This document shows, in pieces, positions 25,305 through 38,450 of a stretch of 64,000 nt of DNA. Source of the stretch: Prochilodus magdalenae (lineage: Eukaryota; Chordata; Actinopteri; Characiformes; Prochilodontidae); the NCBI GenBank assembly GCA_024036415.1, contig JAMWET010003426.1:26001-90000 (forward strand). Reading direction: 5' to 3'. The first letter of the stretch is position 1; every line of letters starts with the position of its first letter. The notes below the pieces were generated by a model. The model was not told where the DNA came from, made no database searches, and was given only the letters and a program-made list of their open reading frames with translations. A program made the translations under genes and the position numbers.

Positions 25305-28300
25305 ACACATAAACATAAAAAGGGTTGATGTGTTAAGCCTGACCATGTCCAGAGGACAGTAAAACTACTTTGCCCTGTATTTAAACTAAAACATGACAAA
25401 CATGAGATACTTTATGTATTATCATATCCGTTTCAGTTTTTGTAAATATATGCTCATTCTGAAATTGATGCCTGCAAAAAGATTGGAACTCTGTTTAAAT
25501 TCAGGAATGTCACTAAATGTCCAGAAAGCATTTTATAAGTGGTGATGCAGTCATGCTTGTATAACAGACGCATCCAGGAAAGGTCTAGTCCATTATGAGC
25601 AAACAGTGGTCAAGGCTACCAAAAATGCATCAGCAAATGGTTCTTCTGTTTAAGAGCAACATTTCTCAAAAAGCTGTTGCAAGAAAATCAGTAAACATCT
25701 AGGTGAGTAGAAATCAAGCCCAAAAACCACAAACAGACAGCACTGCAATAAAAACCACCATGCTTCTGTTATGGGCATCACTGTATGGATACTGTTATCG
25801 ATATCACCGCATGGGTACAGGAGTACTTCACAAATTATTGCCAATAAACACTGACCGTCTCTGTGTCTGTACTGCGACTGTACTATGTGCGGCAGAAGTC
25901 ACATGTCAGAAATGTGGGGAACTTCTCCGACCTCAAGCTCATGTGAAGTGGACTGATACACAGTGGAGACATGTACTTGTGGTCTGATGAGTCAGCCATT
26001 CAGATTGTTTATGGAAATAATAGATGTTGTATTTTTGGCTCAAGGAAGTAAAGGACCATCCATTTTGTTAAGAGCTTAAAGTTCAGCGTCTGTCAGGGTA
26101 TGGGGGAAATCAGTGGGTTAACTAGCACATCTGTGAAACCTATTAAACCATGCTTAACATTAATCTGTACTAAAGCAGCAGCATGTATGTAAGTAAGACT
26201 GGAAACAAAAGACGTTGCTTATTTACAGTATTAAACCTGATTTGTTTGTGTTTTGTTAGTGTTTTATCTCAGGCTAAAATGTCAAGAGACCCATGACCCA
26301 TGACTCAACACAAGTGTCACTCAAGTTTTGTATTTTTTTTTCCCCCAAATGCTTAAAACTATATTAATTTTTTAATTTCACCTGATACAGAGATATATGT
26401 GGTTTTGTTGGGTTTTTTTATGTACTTGGCTTGGTGCATAACATTCTAACACATCATGCATTTACCTAGTAGAAGTTAACGACTACCCTTTACTGTGTTA
26501 TTATTTTAAAATAATGCAGATTAAGGATGATTACGCAACCTGATAATAATTGACTAATTGCTCAGATGAAAAGGATAACTTCCTTGTATGCTTCTCAGTC
26601 TGAATTGACTGGTCTGACTGACACCATTTAATTTATGCCATTTCAAATTTAATATCTATTTCATTTAAACTATTTGTAAAATTATAATAGCCAAGTAAAT
26701 GCTTGTATCTGATTACATTCCCTATCAGAAAGTTTCAGTACATCCTGCACATATACCACTGTGTCGTAATATAATACATGCACATCACTTTGGACAGGAT
26801 TACTATCATGTACCCTGTAGGTCTACTGTCTGTATTCATAACTGATTACTAATACTTCAGAACTTGCAGCATCCCCAGAAGCACCAGAAGTCAACCACAA
26901 CCAGAATCAGAAATAGTTTACCAATACTAAGTACTGAGTCCACCAAAATATAGTTCCCAGTGGTTTGCTAACTGTGTCCATTATTGCTTTGCAGCACAAC
27001 ATTCTGAAACCACTGGGATTTTGACACGAGTGTTTTCTATATGTTGAATACCAGCTTACCCCTAATGCTAGAGCTCCGGGGCAAAACAATATTTATAATT
27101 TGCCGGATCACAGTAAGTGGAATAATCCATCTGCATTTGATTTGCACCATTTGATCTACATACTGGAAGCTGGCATCCCTTACAAAGTTGAGAGAAAAAC
27201 TGAATGTTCCCTTACCCATGTTCTTAGCAGGAAGCTTCTCGATCCTCCAAACAATGGCGCCATACACATTCTCATACTTCACTGTACCAACAGTCACCTG
27301 CATGACAGGATGAGAGTCTGTGACATTTACTGACCCTAAACAGGCATTCCTGTTCATGCGGGCCTTTAGCGATTTCTGCCATGGCAGCGACATGCTACGA
27401 GGCATTTTGAGCCAGTCACCTGGCAATGGCACCTGGATAAGCACATTTTCACAGACTGGGATTGTCTCCGAAGATGCACCAGGGGAAGGGAAAGATGAGT
27501 GCATATTGAGGAAAGCTTGTAGCTCAATATAGGCACCCTGCACGGTGACCATAGCCTTTAGCGAGAATGGCAGGTCACCACAACTGAGGGATACAGTCTT
27601 GTAGCGCATCAACTCCACCTTACAGGCATCAGGAGGTGAGAATTTAATCAGTCTAGTGTTTTCAAATTCTGCCGTACGCACACACTTATGGAAATGGTAG
27701 TCAGCAATCTCCATCCACACCTCGTCATCCTCTTCGGAGCCATATCCAGAGTCTCGTCTCAGCAGCGCAAGGTCATTCAATGCAAGAAAACATTCCCCTG
27801 CACCATTTAAGAAGCCCAAACAGTGAATCCGTGTGATGGCTGAACAGTCCAGTGTAGCTCCATCCTTATCTAGTTCCATCCAGATGTGGTCTGCAATCTG
27901 CAGTGACAGCTCCTGCTCCTCGTAATGTTTTTGTTGCCTGTGGGGACCTGGTAGTCTCATCAGTTCCTCCTCAAGGGACACTAGCAAGTCCTCCATGTCT
28001 CCATATTCTGTCGTGCCAAACTTCAGCAGCTGCTCGACTTCAGCTTCATGAGTCACTTCAGGCTTGGGGTGATAGCGTTTTCGCTCCACATACGACACAT
28101 GTTCAATCTTCAACGTTGCGATCTTGCGTTGCTCGCCATAGCTCTCCAGTTTGGGGCCTGAGAGAGAACAGCTGGAATGAAGCTGGAACTCTTTGAACGG
28201 CTTCTCCAAACCTTTCTCGTAATACATTTGGAGCACGGCTCCCGGGAGTAACTGCAAGTAGATGGGACCCCACTGACGCGACGACATACGGTTCTTTTTC

Positions 28301-29070
28301 TCTGGAATCCTCAACATTAAGGGCCAACCATGCCTCCTTTGACTGAGAAACAGTCCATGGTGAACAAAGGAAGAAAGGCCACTTCCTATGTCAGCATCCT
28401 TCAATACCCTAACATCCGAATCTGTCTTCTCCCCATTTCCTTCTTCCTGGTCCTCCTTTGCCCTTAGTCGCTCTAACTTGTGGCATATATAGGAATAGGA
28501 GTTTTGAAGATGGTCCCGGGGTGGCTCATAACCATCTTTGCTTCGGATAAAGAAGCGAGGCAAACTTGTGCTGGGCTCAGAGTCAGAGGAGGAGCTTCCA
28601 GAGTCTCTCTTGCGCTCGTTGTCTGTCCAGAAAGGGTTGAAGTGTCCGGGTTCATCTTGGAAGGCTGGGAAGGAAATGGAGGCCTCAGTCCAATTGGATA
28701 TGCTTCTCTCGGGAGACGAGATGCTCGTTGATGTGCTGGAGAAACTACTGAAGAAGTCAGGTTGTCCTCGAGTGCTGCAGTTAAAGGGTGATGGACCACT
28801 TGGAGTCTCCCTTACAGGAGTACACATTGGAGTGTTGCTGGGCACACGTGAGCTCCCATTGAGGCTAAAGTGCATTTGAGGAGATTCCAGAGGGCTGGAT
28901 AAGCTTCTTGATGGATTCGCCAAGGGAGGCAGCACTAGTTTTAAGCCATTTGGGCGAGGAATTGACCCTGAACTTGAAGACGGAGAGTGAAGGTTTTTCT
29001 GCGGCGAGGCTAGGGGTGTACCTTCTTCTTCAAATGTCACCCAATTAGTTGGATGGTTCGTGGAGCACAT
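23635..29070 (-). CDS. ston1: Stonin-1, 3 coding exons, 707 aa
   Basis: Endocytic adaptor of the stonin family; acts at clathrin-coated and focal-adhesion membranes. Exons in order: 29070-27216 (large), 24944-24742, 23700-23635. Start MCSTN matches human STON1. The first 180 residues are Ser/Pro-rich with WVTF at 10-13 (a WVxF motif, the type that binds the AP-2 ear) and NPF at 145-147. The stonin homology domain begins around LMLRIPEKKNRMSSRQWGP (251-269), followed by the mu-homology domain, including YHFHKCV, PDACKVELMRYKT and KARMNRNACLG, and ending in QPQKHVSSRAYYHCQ and the short last exon VEIEKKLIEAES. STON2 is unlikely because both termini match STON1; human STON1 is 735 aa. The second exon has a CAGCAG (NAGNAG) acceptor, so one residue is ambiguous. 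An antisense open frame over the first exon is a shadow. Confidence 0.93.
25251..25302. repeat. (GATA)n microsatellite
   Basis: About 13 perfect AGAT/GATA units after a TATA-rich lead-in, in the large ston1 intron. Open frames made of Tyr-Leu-Ser-Ile repeats here are only the reading of this microsatellite. Confidence 0.95.
25560..26120 (+). mobile_element. Degenerate Tc1/mariner element (copy B)
   Basis: Starts GCATCCAGGAAAGGTCTAGT, as copy A does near 18138. A translated remnant WTDTQWRHVLVV (about 25950-25986) corresponds to the conserved transposase segment before the W-S-D-E-S box, followed by GTGGTCTGATGAGTCAGCCA. Stops and frameshifts make it inactive. Located in the ston1 intron between coding exons 1 and 2. 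Confidence 0.65.
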
Positions 29071-29156
29071 TGTAACGGACAACTTGTGTGAACTCGATCA
29101 GCTTTCTCAGAGTTCTTCTTCTTGTCTGCCTTAAACGAACCCACCTCTGGAGTCAT
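29037..29156 (-). promoter_or_regulatory. Upstream ORF overlapping the ston1 start
   Basis: The probable ston1 coding exon begins after the acceptor TTTTTCTATAG with ATGACTCCAGAG. This ATG opens a 39-codon frame, out of register with ston1, that runs past the ston1 ATG (29070) and ends TGA at 29039-29037. Such overlapping uORFs usually lower translation of the main frame. The exon border at 29156 is inferred from the splice consensus only. Confidence 0.45.
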
Positions 29157-30023
29157 CTATAGAAAAAGAAGAGCAGAAACACCCATAAAATATTTTACAT
29201 TGTAATACACGATTGTAAACACAATGGAACACTGACACACTGCAGAAAGAGGAATTCTGTAAATTTAGAACAACTGTGACTAAACAGACCAACTGTTTTA
29301 AAATATACTGTTGCTTGTTGCAATGCAGTTCCTTTCAGAGAAATATGGCTTTCATCATGTGATTATACATTCATGCATCCCTTACAAAAGAAGTTTTTTC
29401 TAAACACAAAGTTTTACAGCTGAGATTTTCCAACATAATATTAACTCTTAAAATAAATCATGACTCCCAAAACTACATCCCATTGTTGCAGCTGACAGCT
29501 CACACTGTACTTGCGTGTTCCACTTATAGGAGGATGTGAGGGATGCTTAGGGTACATTGTCTAAAGGTATTACCAAATCACAGATGGGTCTGGGTGAGAC
29601 CTTCTGCCAAGTGCGCAGCTGGATATAGTCATACAGCCAGTCTCCATTAACGTATTTCTCACATGACTGCAGTTTTAATTATTCAATGGCACGGTACGAG
29701 CATTTGGCTTGCTAGCCTCCTCTACTGGCTGCAGTTTTCTCTAAATACATCCAAGTGGAAACATCTGGGCTACAAATCTCCACCTTGAGCAAGTCATTGT
29801 AACAGCTGAGAAAGGATAGGAGGAAATTTGTCACACTGTGGCTAATTCTGTGTTCTATTATATGTTTTAACTTCCTCATATGACTTAAGATTTAAAAATA
29901 ACTTTCTGAATCATATGGCCATTGTGTTGTTATGCCATGGGTCCGGCAAGCTGGAAAAGTCTATATGTTATACCTTTTGATATGTTAACCTTTCGTCTAA
30001 GAAACTCGGTTTACATCACATTA

Positions 30024-30086
30024 GATGGATGGATGGATGGATGGATGGATGGATGGATGGACGGACAGACGGACGGACGGATGGAT
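30024..30086. repeat. (GGAT)n to (GGAC)n compound microsatellite
   Basis: GGAT tetramers from about 30024 change to GGAC/AGAC tetramers from about 30061, then return to GGAT. Confidence 0.9.
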
Positions 30087-33000
30087 ATGACCACCAGCTA
30101 ATATCCAGAGTAACTGCCATGTGCAGCACTGACAGCAGCTAGATGGGCTGGGAGCGACTGCAAGGCCCTGTTAGGTTGCCACTGGTATCTGAAGCCATGC
30201 TAACTACAGTGTGCATCCCACATGATTAGACCTATGAAAGCATGACTTCCTTAATGAGCGACACGCTGCTGCCGCCAAAAGTAGGAAGTGGTCATAATGA
30301 TGTAACTGGACTGTGTATGTTTTAACGTATTCACATCACAAGCACAGGCTCAAAAAGAAGGTCAGGCTCGACGTTTAGGCCTCACATTCCAGTTTAGCTT
30401 TATACTGGTGAAGAGATGTAGTAGATCTTTTACTTACATTCTCGGAACACACGTCCTTCAACAACAAATGACTGAGTTCTTATTAGTCCTCTTTTTAAAC
30501 AAGCTCACAATCATAAAACTTATCCGCCCCGAGTCTGAAGCGCAGCCGACATTACAAAATGTTCTTCCAAAATATTCTTGGTGCCCTGCTAAGTTTGAGA
30601 ATTACATTAATAATGCTGACAACATGGATGTTTCTGGCTCAGGTATTAATAGGCTCAATCCCAGAATCCAGCTTGCAGAAAATATTGGTTCCAAGTTCAA
30701 TTATTATTAAGTAGAAAGTAATTGTACTTAACCCTTTCACCAACAGCCATAAGATGCAGTATCCACATGCTTTGAAGGAGATCTCTGTACTGAACCATGC
30801 AGGGTTTTCTTCAACAACTTTAATGGAGCATGTGTATTCACAAAACAGAAGGGAAACTGATTTTTTAAAAATTGTGTTTACATGCTATTTATATATTTAA
30901 ACATATGCACATATTAATTTATTTAAATGAAAATAAAATCTAATTTTATCACTGGTGTCTTTGAAGACTAGTATAGCTTGCATTTAGGAGCACCCCAACT
31001 CCACCCTCCATCCCCACCCCCTACCTTTACCATTAATCGCTCACTAGCAGCTCAATCCAGATTCACAACATTCAACATTTATCAGATAAAGATAAATTAT
31101 GTACAAGTTGATTTCCATGTTTTTAGTAAATGGACAGAAAGAGAAAATTCCTATTTCCTGCGTGTGCACATCCAATTAAAGTGACCATTACTGCTCGGCA
31201 TGTGCTTAGGGGACTGGGGGTTTTGAGAGTTTATCAGCCATCCAGACTAATAGACAGCATGCTGGACTCAGTAAGGCATCAGTTGAGGGGAAATGCAGAA
31301 TCATATATTTGTTTTATAGAGAAACTAAGAAAACTATAAACATACAGCAGACCCAGGCAGCCTCAGCAGGCCACTGTGGCACAGATCCAGTTCCAGTAGC
31401 ACTTAGTGAGTGGGCAGAGAAATGAGAGGTTACAGAATTTTTGTAGGCTACTAGAGACATTCTTTGCATTCCTCCGGGACTTTCACCCTGGACACAGGAA
31501 ATACCAGCCCAAGATCTTCCTGCAAATTCGTACATTAAACACTCACTAATTGCCATTCTGAAGAGCTGACGCATTACAGTGTTTTCACACCTCAGTGTCA
31601 TATCTCAGTACTATACACTGCTTTATTGGGGTCCTTTCTTTTCCACTAATTAGTTTAGTCGTAGGATTTATAGACATTTTTCACAACTGCAAAGAGCACA
31701 TCAAACATTCACACTGAGCTGAAAGACTTGTGTCAGTGTATTAATCAATTTTACCCACTGTAGTCCATTAATAAACTTCAGTTCCGAGGCATCACTAATA
31801 TGTCTTTAGGGCATGTCCATATCCAATTCCAAAAACATTAAGAAGGCAGGTCAAATTTAAATAATAACAGAAGGGGGTTTATAAATCTTTATATAAAAGA
31901 AAAAAGCACTACAGAGACAATATATCACATTTTGTCTTCATTGGTCTTAACATAATATAGTATAATATAAGTAAAGTATACACTGTATATAGTGTAGTAG
32001 TATATAGTATACACAGATGCACAGTGAAAATGTCTATTGTTCTCTGGGCAAAGAAGAAAATGACCATACAGACTGTGACTAGCATAAAATTCCAAACCCA
32101 GGGTCTGTCATGGAGTTATTATTGAGTAGGGAGTCATTAGTGGGTGAGATTATTAACGCTAAACATATTTTGAAGCAACAATGGTAAAGCAGGTGCTAGA
32201 CTGACCTACCTGCTGTCCACAACTGCTGTCCCCTTACAAATGTGTGTCAAAGATTTACAGAGAAATGTCAAAGTTAAATTTAGAGGCTGTGTTCACTTAT
32301 TTTCACACAGAAAATCAACAAAAAGTGCAACCTGACAAGGAGTGTTCCAACTTTTGCCTGTGACTGTAAATGTTTTTGTCTTTGTGGTCTTAGTAAGAGG
32401 AGTCAGGGATGTTTAAATGCCTTATTTAAAAGACTGACATTAAAAGGACAAGTCTGGCACAATATTAATAATATCAGTAATAACATTTAAACTGCCAACC
32501 AGGAATAGTGTGCATGGTGTGAGTAGTATAGTAATGGAATTTGTGATGGAATACTATTATTCAGTTTTTAGCAGTCGCTACTTTTCCTGCCCCCGGTATT
32601 CCGCCCAACTCGGCACATTTTACTTGGCTGTAATTACATTAGCTTTATTTGCACAGTTACAGTAAAACATGTCTGAGACTCACATGACACTAGTCAGCGT
32701 CCTGTGGTCAGAAACTCTTATACACTGAATGCACGCTGAATCACACGGGGTTATGGAAATGGACACTAAATTATACAGAACTGCTCAGAATCAACGTTCC
32801 ATCATCTGTCCATCCCACTGCTGCAAACAGCACCTCATCTTCAGCATCCTGAACCCAATTAAACTGATTAAGAAGCAGCACAAACCCTAACAAGCTTTAA
32901 ACGACTACAAAGTTTGGACCAAGTAGCCAATAATCAATCCAAAACATTTTGGAAAACTGAATCATTCATAAATCTCGCCAATAGTAATATAGCCCTGTGT

Positions 33001-35282
33001 CTCGGTCTCTCAGCCCGAAGGGGAACAATACGTTTCACTTTCTAATTCCATCCCTCATAACTCTGCAGCACAATACTGGATCGCCTTGTTTACATGGTTA
33101 GCCATATAGCAGCAGAGCTGGTGAAAACTGACTGTAAATCAAAACTGACCTTTGTTCTACGTTCCTGGTCATATTAAGTGAATTTCTTAACCATATAAAA
33201 CAGTGGCTTTCATGCTCTTTGTGTTCCGGCAAAAATGGAACTGTCTCTGGAATTCTGGGAACTGGATCGGGTTTAACTGACAAATACTTGGGTGAAGAAA
33301 AACAATATTAACCCTTTTTTTCCTCGATATCTGATTCCATGATTTTGGCCAGTATCTGAAATCAATACTGAGTTACACCCCTAAATGTGACCCACCAAAT
33401 TATCAGTTATAAAATGAGTAAAAAGCTACTGTTTTCAGCATAGAACATTATTTTGCTATCGTCTTCTTGAAAACTGGTCCTGAATACAACTAGACAATCA
33501 ACTCTGCACTTCCTTTTCGATAGGCCTGTTTAGCAGAACCTGTTGGCTACTGTGCTCTTTTGTACCGGTGCCTTCCTTTCATTTAAAGGCTAAACCCAAC
33601 TAATCAAATAGGAAGTGTTGTTTGCATAAAATTAAATAGCACTGGTTAAATAATTATTTATCTCTCAGTTCCCAGTTCATTTAGCACTCTTTTACATTTC
33701 TAGTCACTCCTGCATGTTGCTTTATTGTAATCTTTGTATCCATAACGTCCCGATGCCGTTAATCTGTCAACAAGAGCACTGTGAGTGAAAAAAAAAAAAA
33801 TACACTGCATACTGTATTTTTATTGACATTAACTGTTTGCACTGTATATTGCTTTTCCATTTATTGTTCTAGACCTCTTTAATTAAACAGCAGAACTAAA
33901 GGATGCTGACTTGTTAAGGTAATATCTCAAGATCTCATCCTTCATGATCTACTACCACCATGACAAAACATTAAGTCCACTGTAGTGGGTATGCTGTGTC
34001 ACCCAGTAACATGAAATGAAACGTGGCTGTAGCTGGGCTAGAAAATGGATTAAGGCCTAAAGTTAATTAAAGTTATTATGACGCTGGAGCAAGTGACTAG
34101 CACCAACTGGCTATTATGCAACTTGGTAACAAAATGTCAGGATCACTTAAGTGTACCTTTAAACCAGGCCAAAAACTGCACCAAACAATAAGCCTCTCTC
34201 TTCTTCAGGCTACGATTCAAAGTCCAGGGCTTCAAAATAAGGCTTCAAAGTTAACAGAGGGTGGATCTGAGCATGGATAATTGCATGGTACAAAATTAAA
34301 CGTCAAGTCGCGCATGAAAACTGTAACTGTGATCTGTGCATTCAGATAGAGCCTGAGTAATCACCAGAGGTTCATACGCACCCTCTGGGATGAGCTCCAA
34401 AACAGATCGCTATGAGTTTGTTTGACTAGGGTGGAGAAAAATCAATCTGTCTACTGAACCAGGGCATAGAGATGCATCACATGCATTAAAGCACAGCTGC
34501 ACAAAGTTGAAGCACATGAAGACTTTTGGTTTGAACTTACCCAATTACAGAACACACAGAATCTAATACTTAATAGTGTATTTGTTATTTTTTATTTCCT
34601 TAGTATTTTAGCAAGAAAACATACTGTAAAGTAATGAAACACGTTTTTACATTCTACCTCCCATACTTGTATAGTGCTTTGTTGCACACATTGCACAATG
34701 ACCCACCAAGACAAAGAGTCTGGACACCCCTGCACTGAGAGAACAGCTCATCGGAAAAGTTGTTAGTACATGTTTCCCCACCTACACCAAACACAGCTGA
34801 TCAGCCAAAACGTGCGGTGTACAGAGTTTTGCAGGGGAGCAACAAAGAGTACTATAATAGAGATTTATGTAATCTTAAATTTGATGAATGATGTCGATTT
34901 CCATTACTTTATATACCGCTAGCCTCAAATTCCCAGTGTAAAACACGCAAACTACACATACCAAATCTGTCTTGGCTAACTGATTACATCTGTGGTAATA
35001 GAGAGGCTCTGTCTGTTTCATATACTGTTTGAACCATTCCTTTAAAGATGTAGGGAGAGCACAGCATCCAAACCATAGCTCCTGTGATACAGAATAAAAC
35101 TAGAATAAAAAGAAAAGGGTTTGTTATGGTTCTTAGTGTTGCTACTACAGCAAAGAATGAATCAGATGTGCTGATAAAGCAGATACTGTGTTCATCAATC
35201 TGGCTGCATCATAGCATAAACGTTTAGATTTTTTTCCCAGGGTTTTTTAGCCAAGAAACGAACGAACATAATAATAAATACA

Positions 35283-35600
35283 TATTTAAAGAATCTCCTG
35301 CATGATGAACGGGTTCTTCAGACTGATGAAAAATGTCTTGTAGATGGTTCTACATGGAACCGTCTTGAAAAGACTTCTATATAGGACTGTTACAATGTTA
35401 AGCTTATTACAACAGAACAACCTTTTTCAAAAGGGTTCCCTATAGAACCATCTTTAGCGCATTCTCCAGCAATCTGAAGAACCCTTTCACAATCCAGAGA
35501 AACCTTAATCATGCCAAGCTTCCTCGACATGTCCATGATTCTATACTGACCAGTCTTCTTCACTAAAGAACCCTTAAAGAACCCTCTTTTTAGGGTTTAC
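35283..35600. mobile_element. MITE with GGTTCTTC/GAACCCTT termini
   Basis: Repeated and inverted words such as GGTTCTACATGGAACC, AAAAGGGTTCCCTATAGAAC and AAAGAACCCTTAAAGAACCC are typical of an abundant teleost MITE. It is short and non-coding. Confidence 0.55.
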
Positions 35601-36400
35601 AAGGAGAACACAGAGCCTGTGAGCTGAACCAACCCGAGGCAACCAAATCCCCATGTGTTATGACATCACAACCACAACTTGCTGGCTGAGTGGTACATTA
35701 CATTCAGGGGTCAAGCCTCAAGCCTGGAAACGATACGACTTCATGGCCCCCCTAAAAAGGACTGAGCCTGAATTAACACAAAGCAAACACCTAAAATCTC
35801 AGTTACAACACCAGTCAGAATCTCGCAGTGAGATATCTGCTCCAATTCGCTCAGCCCTATACGGTCTCCGCAGTTTCACAGGTTTGCCTGTTTCAGCTGA
35901 TGCTCCAGCGGGGATTCAGAACATCTGGCAACCCATCCTAAGCTAGGACACGAAGCTATTCTGCATCAGTTATCACAGCGCGCTAAACCAAACGTAGCCC
36001 AGCGTTTTGGTTTCGCTTGTTCTCTCAGTTTTCCTGTGGAAACCAGTACATGTACTACGTCCATCTGTCCCCCTTGCCCGAAAATCACATCCTGCCTAAA
36101 TCCCAGACTCTGACGATGCGCTAAATCCGCTAACCTGGCATCGCAGTATCGTTAGGTTAAATAGCCATAGTGCTAACTTACTCCAGTACACCAGTCCGGA
36201 CTGGCACTGAAGTTCACTGAGCTAAAGCAGCTCTACTCCTCCAATGTAAGCATAACGGAGGACTACTTAAGTGGGGAAGTAGGCGCTGGGAAAGAGGCTG
36301 TCCCAACACGGAGTTTGAGAACTTTTAAAAGCGCTACTAAACCCGAGCGACGCCTTAGTCTGCTGTGAACGGAGCCCCGACAGCAGGAGTTAGTACTCAC

Positions 36401-36534
36401 ACAGATCCTTAACCCCGATACGTGTCCAACATCAACTCATGATTTGGGATGATCCGCTAGAGGTCCGACCCTGACCGGACTGTTTCAAAATGGCAGAGAT
36501 AAGTGGAGCAGCTGGTTTCCCTTCCCCTCCCTCC

Positions 36535-36567
<33 letters not shown>

Positions 36568-36660
36568 TCCTCCTCCTCCACAACAACAAGGCCTCCACAA
36601 AAACAAGGCACCGCGACCCAAAGGTTGAACAAGGCTGCCTAAGTAGTCTGCGAGGCACTG
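36401..36660 (-). promoter_or_regulatory. Candidate ston1 promoter and non-coding first exon
   Basis: On the minus strand a good donor CTGT/GTGAGTAC lies at 36401/36400, preceded by GC-richer sequence and a CT/GA tract (36515-36578). It would splice to the acceptor before 29156. This is inference from position and consensus; no transcript data. Confidence 0.3.
36515..36578. repeat. (CT)n / (GA)n tract
   Basis: Nearly pure CT dinucleotides with short CCT interruptions, next to the candidate ston1 promoter. Confidence 0.85.
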
Positions 36661-37389
36661 AGCTGATTCCGGATGGAAAATCTTACAAAACGGCCCAAAA
36701 TTCCTGAAAGAAGTGCAAAACTGTGAGAGCCCTGACACTGCAAACAGAGGTGATGTCATACGCCGCTCTTCAGACTGCCATTGCCTGGCCTGGCTAGTTA
36801 CATACACCCAGAACATTCCCTCGTTTGAAAGCTCCTGGCACACATAATGAATGTTATTCACGCTTCATATGTTGGAAAACTGAACTGGCATTGCTTTAGT
36901 AGGAGCTGGAAACAGTACTTACAGGGCAGCTGCACTGATTATTAAAATATCCACACATAATTAAATAGTTAAGATGCCAGCCAAGTCATTCAGAGGTAAT
37001 GGGAATCAGACGTCTGAAGAATCGAATGTCTCCAAAAGCTACATCATACTAAGTTCCGTGAGGTAATCATTAGCCTGAGACATCCCCTTACATAAAAGCC
37101 ATGTGAATTTCACATGTGAGTCGAGGCATGTGGTTGTTGGACATGTCAGATCGATCTGAGTTTTCTGTGAGGGATTGTTTGAAGACGGAGATCTTCTAAC
37201 GCCATTTTTAACCCATTCAGGCAGAGAGGTACAAGCAGGAAGTTAAAAGACAAAATAGTCCTTAAAGAAAACCCAACATATTCCCCATTTTTCTATCAGC
37301 AACACTACATACACTCATTGTCATAAACAATAGATCCACAGTACTTGCACCCAGAAGGAATAAACCAAACAGAGTGAAACTTGGTGTGA

Positions 37390-38030
37390 GTGATTACGTA
37401 AGCAAGGACGGGCCGTATTGTTGTACCTGACTGACCCAACAGCCACAATTGCAGACCTTCATCAAGCAGTGATGCCCTCCATGGGATGTACTGTTAATGC
37501 CAGCACCATTGGCTGATGGCTGCATGATACAGGACTACATGTATGCAGATTGTTACAACCACTGCCCTTAACACTTCATCAATGTCTCCAAAGACTGCAA
37601 TGGTGCCGCGCCAGATTCTCATGGAGTGACTCAGAATGGAAGCAGGTCATCTTCAGTAACAAGTCCCGGTTTTGGTTTGGTGGAGACGACCAACAAATCC
37701 GTGTGTGGAGGCACCTTAGTCAGCACCAACATTTAAATGTCACATATTGCATGTCCAAAAGGCCTGGCATCACTCCACATCCACCCCTACAGCAAAATCC
37801 CCAAGCTGCATGGGATGGATTATTACAGGACACCATTAGGAACCTCTACAACTCCATACCGAGACGTATGGCATATTGTGTTAGCAAACATGGTGGTCCA
37901 ATGCCATACTGAGAGGCACTACTTCTTATGTGCAGCTCAATAAATATTACATTTCATATATTTCAGTCTAAATGTATCATCATTTATTGTTCCTGGTAAC
38001 CTTTATATTCCTTCCCAATAGCACTGTACT
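37390..38030 (+). mobile_element. Tc1-like element, transposase remnant (copy C)
   Basis: An open stretch of 120 codons (37550-37912) reads as a Tc1 transposase C-terminal half: RLQWCRARFSW, then SNKSRFWFGGDD, RVWRH, and AAWDGLLQDTIRNLYNSIPR. The catalytic region is incomplete: the S-D-E-S motif reads SNKS, and the N-terminal DNA-binding part is out of frame. The tail TCATTTATTGTTCCTGGTAA to about 38030 recurs at 58519-58575, so both are copies of one family. Inactive. Confidence 0.75.
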
Positions 38031-38357
38031 CCCACACTTCCTTCTGGGTGCAGCTTTTCTTTTTCAGATGTAGGTGCACTGTTGGATTTGGACATTAAAT
38101 AAAATGTCTGTTTGTATTGAAGACCTTGTGATGTCATGTTCCTATCACCACCGCTGTAAAGGAAAAATATGCAGGAATGTGGAAAAGTCTTTAACATGCC
38201 ATTTACTCCCCACTCTGTATGTTACATATATAGAAACACTTCAGTAGCAAAGGGAGCTTTGAATTTATTGTTCTTCTGATGTCATGCTATGTGACATATC
38301 AGGAACTCTGTGTCTATATTACTTAATATTCATTTACACCTTACAAGGTTAATCATA

Positions 38358-38450
38358 TTACAGGTAACCCAGACCAGGAATCGAACCCCGCTCTCCCACA
38401 TAGGACAGTAGCTTGGTGTGTCCGCTGCACCACACCAACCACCACAAATC
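38358..38450 (-). repeat. tRNA-derived SINE head
   Basis: On the minus strand a TGGTGCAGCGGACA box-A-like segment (38432-38419) is followed by GGTTCGATTCC (38387-38377), a perfect internal B box. The spacing suits a tRNA-derived Pol III promoter. The body does not fold into a functional cloverleaf that I can support, so this is a SINE or tRNA relic. Confidence 0.6.

Larger units (their letters stand above)
29157..36400 (-). other. Probable ston1 5' intron; no coding exon recognised
   Basis: About 7 kb with no family-recognisable coding sequence on either strand. It holds a GGAT/GGAC microsatellite (30024-30086), a MITE (about 35283-35600), AT-rich unique sequence and many short open frames without conservation that I can see. 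Confidence 0.4.

Noticed and set aside
25057..25399. Tyr-Leu-Ser-Ile repeat protein
   Set aside because: Translation of the GATA microsatellite.
28473..28879. Open frames antisense or shifted relative to ston1
   Set aside because: Shadows of the long Ser-rich ston1 exon with no family resemblance.
37550..37912. Host gene with a 120-codon open frame
   Set aside because: Clear Tc1 transposase remnant with a related broken copy at 58.2-58.6 kb.
38358..38450. Functional tRNA gene
   Set aside because: Good A and B boxes but stems do not pair as a full cloverleaf; better read as a tRNA-derived SINE.
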